Part shown: positions 58,301 through 64,000 of the stretch, one piece after another
Layout: each line of letters begins with the position of its first letter
Numbering within the stretch: the stretch's first letter is position 1
NCBI RefSeq assembly: GCF_021347895.1
Contig: NC_067129.1
Span: forward strand, 29,921,690-29,985,689
Source of the DNA: Acanthochromis polyacanthus
Taxonomy: Eukaryota; Chordata; Actinopteri; Pomacentridae
Reading direction: 5' to 3'
Length of the DNA: 64,000 nucleotides
Position numbers and translations under genes: made by a program
The notes under the pieces: model-generated
Databases searched by the model: none
The model's input: only the letters and a program-made list of their open reading frames with translations
Told to the model about the DNA's origin: nothing

Positions 58301-59141
58301 AAATGAAAACACTGGAAGATGTGTCAGATTATGTTCCAGGAATAAAGAAACGTTGTAGATGATCTGCATGAATGGAAGGGAATAAGAGAAAGAGTGCAAT
58401 CATTAGAAAACATGACCTCCTACCTCCGCTTAGAGGAGAAGGAACCATCCTGAACCTGAACTGACATGGCTCTAGTCGTCCTTCATGCAGTATTACAGCC
58501 TGAGCACGTGTATTTAACCACTTCTCTTCTGCTCCACGGCACAGCCAACCTCTTGGGCCAACAGCAGTTTTATGACGACAAGGAGCAGATTAAACTTTTA
58601 CGACCTCCACCTTGCTTAAGTAAATGAGTGTGATCTTTGCTTCTCGGGGGGTTTTGGCACCTTGTTCTCTGCATATGTTTCTCATTTAAGACCGCCGACT
58701 CCACTGTGAACTTTAAAATCACCTCAATAATGCAACTCAAAAAAAGAAGAGAAAAATCCATTTCAACCTGGAGAGAGCAAGAGAAAGGAAGACAGGGTGT
58801 GGAGGAGAGAGACAGCGAAAGAGTCTCAGCATGTCAAACCCAAATACTATTATACTTGTTATAATTCATTATTATTTCAATGACAGGGGTCCTGGTCTGA
58901 AGGTGACTTCATTACATTACAGGTTATTGCCTCATATATCAAACTTGGGTTGCCCCAGTTTTTCGGCAGCAGAAGCGTCTGGCTGACTGTGAAACTGACT
59001 GCTCTCCATCACGCAGTAATTAGATTAGCTTGCTGCTTATGTATAAAACAAGAGCCGACAAAGCTAGCTGCTCCCCCGAGGTTTCCGGCAGCGACAGCGT
59101 GGTGATGAGGGCGCACAGGTGGACGTTACAGGAAGAAACGT
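58301..59141. other. Unannotated single-copy DNA
   Basis: No gene or repeat recognised. 58900-59130 is relatively GC-balanced. Confidence 0.4.
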
Positions 59142-59608
59142 CCCAGATAGCAAACTATGGGTGAATCAATGTTGAATCTATGTTGAGACCTAACGTCGAA
59201 ATTATACAGAAAGCGCAAGGTTGATAAAATGTTGAGTCAACGTTTGCTTACATAGATTACATGTTTGCAAACAAAGATTCAACATTAATTAAACATTGAC
59301 CTGTCAAACATTTTAATTAAACCAAAATACAATGTAGATTCAATGGCATCTTTTAAACACAAACTTCAATGTTGACAAAATGTTGTTGAATCAAGGTTGA
59401 TCCAACCATCAACCGTAACCACAATTCAACCTTCTTAACCCTAATTCAACATTGATTTAACATCTTTTGCTATCTAGGTAAAGTGTGATTTATGGTTGAA
59501 AAGCAAACGTTGACTCAACATTTTATCAACCTTGCGCTTTCTGTATAATTTCGACGTTAGGTCTCAACATAGATTCAACATTGATTCACCCATAGTTTGC
59601 TATCTGGG
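59142..59608 (+). mobile_element. MITE with 108-bp inverted arms, copy 1
   Basis: CCCAGATAGCAAACTATGGG at the left and its complement at the right. Arms 59142-59249 and 59501-59608 are near-identical inverse complements containing CGACGTTAGGTCTCAACATA in the right arm. The interior has repeated GTTGAATC/GATTCAAC words. An internal TTTTGCTATCTAGG (near 59465) looks like a second element end. No coding sequence and no clear target duplication. Confidence 0.92.
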
Positions 59609-60733
59609 GCTGCACATCTGGAGGTCTGAGGTACATCTGGGGAGCAGTGCTCACTGTGGAAGTCGGATAATTCTAGATAGTCTGACGTCTAGGGGTTTGT
59701 TTTAGCCAGTCACATTCACCACCAGGGACGTAGACATTCAAAATAAGCCTCAGAATCAGCTGTTTTTTACATGTTGGTTTACCTTCATACTATGAATATT
59801 TTCTGAGGTACAAGCCCTTGAAGCACAAAGAGGTGGGTCCAGATTCATACCTTTTTAGCTTATGTTACTTTTTCAGCGTTTTGTTTTTTAAACCCTCATT
59901 GCTTCATAAATACAGAAGAAAACACGCAGAATTTTTCCAGGCTGATAAGTTCTGTTAAAAACTGCAACCAGATCAGTTTGACATCCATTCATTTTTGTTC
60001 ATTTTCTCTATAACCAACTTTGAGCATCAATAAATATGGGATGTATCATAGTTTCATGTTGGAAAGAGACAAAACTGTCCCAAAGACACCTAAAATGATC
60101 AAAATGTGACACTAAATAGCAAAAACAAGAACCAAAATCACATAAAGCAAGCAAAATGAGACACAAAATGACAAAAACAACAAACAAAACACCACAAAAC
60201 TTACTCTTAACCACAGAATAGATACAAAAAAATGAGCACAAAACGACAAATAGCAGAGAAAAATAAGAAAAACGAGACTCAAAATGACCAGATCAGTTCT
60301 ACATCCACTCCAGGTGTCACAATTTAAACACAAAATAGTTTCATGTCACAGAAACAAACTGTCCTAAAGACACCTAAAATGACCAAAAGGTGACACTATA
60401 AGAGCAAAACAAAACACAAAACAACACAAAACCTGTGGTAAATGATAGAAGAGAGACAAAAAAACAGCAAAGATAAACACAAAACAACTGCAATAATGAC
60501 CAGATCAGTTTCACATCCATCCAGGTGTCATAATCTCAACACAAGTCTGGTTTCTGTTCATTTTCTCTGTAACCAGCTGTGGTCATCAGTATTATGGGAT
60601 GGATCCTGATGTGAACAGTTTAGAGTCATAGAAACAATCATTGGTTTCCTGGATGTGTTTCTGTTTTCTGATCATTCACCAGAGAAAACTGTACAAAGTG
60701 CATTCTGGGTAAACTTTAAGGCTTATATCAGCG
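59609..60733. repeat. Degenerate tandem region between MITEs
   Basis: From about 59960, three diverged units begin with CCAGATCAGTT (59969, 60289, 60501) and share TCCATTCA/TCCAGGTGTC, TGTCC-AAGACACCTAAAATG and AAAATGACAAAAACA-type words. The rest (59609-59955) is unannotated single-copy sequence. Confidence 0.65.
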
Positions 60734-61207
60734 CCCAGATAGCAAACTATGGGTGAATCAATGTTGAATCTATGTTGAGACCTAACGTCGAAATTATACA
60801 GAAAGCACAAGGTTGATAAAATGTTGAGTCAACGTTTGCTTTTCAACCATAAATCACACTTTACCCAGATAGCAAAAGATGTTAAATCAATGTTGAATTA
60901 GGATTAAGAAGGTTGAATTGTGGTTACGGTTGAAGACTGATGGTTGGATCAATGTTGATTCAACAACATTTTGTCAACATTGAAGTTTGTGTTTAAAAGA
61001 TGCCATTGAATCTACATTGTATTTTGGTTTAATTAAAATATTTGACAGGTCAATGTTTAATTAATGTTGAATCTATGTTTGCAAACATGTAATCTATGTA
61101 AGCAAACGTTGACTCAACATTTTATCAACCTTGCGCTTTCTGTATAATTTCGACGTTAGGTCTCAACATAGATTCAACATTGATTCACCCATAGTTTGCT
61201 ATCTGGG
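60734..61207 (-). mobile_element. MITE with 108-bp inverted arms, copy 2 (inverted)
   Basis: Arms 60734-60841 and 61100-61207 match those of copy 1. The interior is copy 1 in reverse (CATTGAATCTACATTGTATT, ATTTGACAGGTCAATGTTTA). At 60864 an exact CCCAGATAGCAAAAGATG appears inside, a second terminus within the element. Confidence 0.92.
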
Positions 61208-61485
61208 GCATGTTGGTAGGTGGTTGGTCACAACTATTAGAGATGATGGAAGGAGCATTTTTATCCATATTTAATACCAGATCATCTAATAGAGATGGTT
61301 CACTCTGTGGAAAAATAACTTTGTAATACTGAATATTTCAACACAAATTGTAAAATTTGAGATTCTATTTCGGGCTCTGGTGAAGTATCAGAAAGCAAAC
61401 ACATCGAGGGTACCAGTGATCGTTTCTATGACTCTATGTCACAGACATTTATCTGCTGCAGTCGTGCTACTAAATCTATGACCTA

Positions 61486-61874
61486 CAGCGCCCTCTATAA
61501 TTATTGGCACCCCTGGTTAAGATGAGTTCTTTAGCTTCTAATAAATTCAGTTTTTTTTTTCTAAATAATATAGGACCACAATGAAAAAAGAGGAAAATCC
61601 AACCTTTAATTAAAGTGCATTTATTCAGTGGGGGGAAAAAAATCACACATTCAGAAAAAATTCTTTTACATCAAATCATGTGTGCCACAATTATTAGCAC
61701 CCCTGATGTTAACACTTTGTACAACCTCCTTTTGCCAACAAAACAGCACCTAATCTTCTCCTATAATACATTTTCTACAATTTTCAGTGTGAGAGTATGC
61801 TTCTGTATTAAAAAATTGAATTTATTTTAAGGCTTTCAACACATCTTATGTGCCAATAATTATGGAGGGCGCTG
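61486..61874 (+). mobile_element. Tc1-family deletion derivative
   Basis: It starts CAGCGCCCTCTATAATTATT after TA (61484-61485) and ends AATAATTATGGAGGGCGCTG, a near-perfect TIR. The right-hand TA is changed to TG. The interior keeps GGCACCCCTGG, CACAATTATTAGCACCCCTG and TACAACCTCCTTTTGCCAAC from the left side of a fish Tc1-like element, but the transposase region is deleted. Confidence 0.85.
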
Positions 61875-63400
61875 TGTGCTAGAGGGGGTCTCAGTACTAC
61901 AACTACAGGAGAAAAAAACAACCTCTGCTGCCACACAGGTTTCTTTGTAAACTGAGGCTAAAGGGGTGAGAGCGTCTGTAGTCTGAACATGTCTAAAAGC
62001 ACAAGTGTTTGTACTTGTTCTGAGCGGCTGCACTTAAAGGCGTGATGAAAATCCTCTTATCACACAGACGGGCTGGAACATAATGAAGTGTATGAATGTG
62101 CTTAGTGCACACTTTTGCGCATTAAGCCCCAAAGGCATTTGTGCTTTTGCAGTCGACTGTATAAATGAAAGGTGACGGATGTATCTGTGTGAAGACTGAA
62201 AAAAAAAAGAAAAGAAGAGCTCGAGAAAAGTTCAAATCCTGCATAAACACTCAGGTTATTTCATGAAACACCAGCAGAACTTGTGATGTTAGGAAGGTGT
62301 GGAGTGGAAGGTGTCTGAGAATCTCCTCTGAAAACCCAGAAAACACTTGAAATCCCATTAAAAGGAACAAGTAAAGTCACTTCTGAACTAGAGTTTGAGT
62401 ATTAATTTTTGATGGTTTTTAGTGCGAATAATAAATAATGTCTCAATCAGTATTTCAGGGTTAAGACAGATGCCACTTAATGGTCCCATATGGTGACCCT
62501 TTCAAGGAAGTTAATGAAAGTTTCACAATTTTTCAGCCCAAAAGACCAGAAAGATTCATTTCACTGTGACTACTTCAGGAAGAAGACTCTCTCTGCATCT
62601 ATGATTGACAGCAAAGAGGAAAACAGTTGATTGCATGGGAGCTGATATCTGTGTGAAACCCGTACTTTGCTTTTAATGTTCTCTGAGCAGTAATTTGACA
62701 GAGAAATAGTGCCGAATTCACAACTTGTTTTAAAACAATTTGTCTGTTTTGCAGTTATAAAATCTGTAGTTTTGCTTTCGAAATGTGTGCTTGACGTGCA
62801 TTTCAGTCACAATATTCAAAAGTGTGTCAACGGATACAACTTTATTGGGAATTCAGCTGTGTCAAAACGCAGTTCACGTGAGCACAGGGAGCAGGAGAGA
62901 AGCTAACAGATGCTAACAACAGCTGAGTTTAGGTTGAACTGAAGCGACATGTAAACACAATAACCCACCCAGTCCGGGTTTGTTGGTTTAAATGAAAGTT
63001 TCTCTGAATGTCTGTCAGTGTTAGTTTCTACAGACACCTGACCTGTGGGAAGAAGGTCAAAGCTAATGCTAGTATTAGCCAAATTAGCTGCAAAATGTGC
63101 GAACACAAAAAATTTTCCTCTGATGTAAGGACATTGCCATCAAAAATAAAAGTAATGCAGGAGGTGATCAGTTTAGGACATCCTCAGCCTACGGTGTTTC
63201 ATCGTTACGTTGGAACTGGCTACAGAAGGTCTTTGGTTTATGATGGACGACGTTTCACAGTAACTGGTTACGTGGAATTAGTTGATGAGCGGGGTGGATG
63301 AATACGTCGTCACGTGATGCTATAAGATGACTTTGCTGACATTCGCCGGTTGTACTCCACCTTGGATTGTGCTACATTCACCAACTTTTTGCCCTTCATT
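61875..63400. other. Unannotated single-copy DNA
   Basis: No gene supported. A 97-codon plus frame at 63008-63301 has no motif I can assign. Confidence 0.4.
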
Positions 63401-63488
63401 ATGGCTCACAAGCACAAGTCAGACTCTTCTGATGGCAGTGCTTTGAAGAAAAGGAAAGCCGTCTATTGTTTTCTTGTAAAAAGACTCA
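63401..63488 (+). pseudogene. Possible pogo/Tigger-like transposase N-terminus, cut by Tc1
   Basis: From ATG at 63401 the frame reads MAHKHKSDSSDGSALKKRKA, a Lys/Ser-rich start reminiscent of Tigger (pogo) transposases and their TIGD relatives, which begin with basic KRK clusters before a CENP-B-type helix-turn-helix. The similarity stops after ~20 residues and Tc1 copy 2 begins at 63491. The resemblance is short and could be chance. Confidence 0.25.
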
Positions 63489-63490
63489 TA

Positions 63491-64000
63491 CACACGTGAA
63501 CAAAATTGTTGGTACCCCTCAGTTAAAGAAGGAAAAACCCACAATTCTCACTGAAATCACTTGAAACTCACAAAAGTAACAATAAATAAAAATTTATTGA
63601 AAATTAAATAATCAAAAACAGCCATTACTTTTGAATTGTTGATTAACATAATTATTTTAAAAAACAAACTAATGAAACAGGCCTGGACAAAAATGATGGT
63701 ACCTCTATAAAAGATTGAAAACTATTTGACCAGAGTGACATGATTAACTCAGGTGTGTCATTTAATTGACATCACAGGTGTTTCCAAACTCATAATCAGT
63801 CAGTCTGCCTATTTAAAGGGAGACAAGTAGTCACCCTGCTGTTTGGTGAAAAGGTGTGTACCACACTGAACATGGACAACAGAAAGCGAAGGAGAGAATT
63901 GTCCCAGGACATCCGAAAAAAAATGATAGACAAACATCTTAAAGGTAAAGGCTATAAGACCATCTCTAAACAGCTTGAAGTTCCTGTGACAACAGTGGCT
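63491..64000 (+). mobile_element. Tc1/mariner transposon copy 2 (partial, runs off window)
   Basis: Preceded by TA (63489-63490). The first ~170 bp equal copy 1 except CACGTGAAC versus CACGTGGAC and the length of one A/T run. The remainder from CAAACTAATGAAACAGGCCT matches copy 1 (44913 onward) with no difference I could see. The position of the LINE in copy 1 is uninterrupted here. Such identity implies recent transposition. Confidence 0.95.
63872..64000 (+). CDS. Tc1-family transposase, N-terminal part (truncated by window edge)
   Basis: ATG at 63872 begins [10 protein letters not shown], and the 43 visible codons are identical to those at 45120-45248, covering most of the first helix-turn-helix. 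The rest lies beyond the window, so it is unknown whether this copy shares the premature TAG of copy 1. Confidence 0.95.
   Translation, partial: MDNRKRRRELSQDIRKKMIDKHLKGKGYKTISKQLEVPVTTVA

Overview
This looks like vertebrate, specifically teleost fish, genomic DNA. It is AT-rich and intron/intergenic-like, with long CA/TG and CATC microsatellites. It carries several fish-typical repeat families: Tc1/mariner elements with IR/DR termini, an L2-type LINE with an ATTGA tail, tRNA-derived SINEs, hAT elements, and MITEs with long inverted repeats. I find no intact host protein gene. The only host coding candidate is a short C-terminal exon at the left edge (2-85). The only canonical host RNA gene is a tRNA-Glu(TTC) at 40075-40146. 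All family names come from recognition by eye; no database search was possible.

Layout. 1-11.6 kb: possible last exon and 3' UTR, a TG microsatellite, a small TIR element (2101-2463), a Tc1 5'-end relic (2515-2762), mostly single-copy DNA, and a 450-bp CATC array. 11.6-20 kb: dispersed repeats, a 31-bp minisatellite (14587-14947), a T-rich fold-back (16418-16670), a CpG-rich palindromic element (17757-18230) and an A-rich tandem block. 20.6-25.2 kb: a mosaic of local duplications in which a degenerate GTCATTTTGGAC array and a dead Tc1 element are copied together. 25-35 kb: more Tc1 fragments, a hAT transposase exon relic, and two adjacent DNA-element candidates (32763-33331 and 33478-34286). 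35-42 kb: a SINE, a 287-bp triplication, a complete hAT element with a perfect 8-bp target duplication (37337-39017), the tRNA gene and a second copy of the CpG palindrome family.

42.7-46.4 kb: the clearest mobile element, a nearly complete Tc1 with TA target duplication, split by a 5'-truncated L2-type LINE. A second Tc1 copy, almost identical over the visible part, begins at 63491 and runs off the window. 49.7-58.3 kb: repeated blocks of a degenerate ~41-bp tandem repeat, interrupted by another TIR element (54082-54926) and a SINE with target duplications (55340-55692). 59-62 kb: two oppositely oriented copies of a ~470-bp MITE with 108-bp arms, and a deletion derivative of another Tc1 family.

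The genes here do not form a pathway. The window records successive transposon insertion, tandem expansion and local duplication. Relative order can be read in places: Tc1 before LINE at 42.7 kb, and Tc1 before segmental duplication at 21-23 kb. No protein system new to science was found. The most unusual items are the palindromic TCGCG element family and the composite array/Tc1 duplications.
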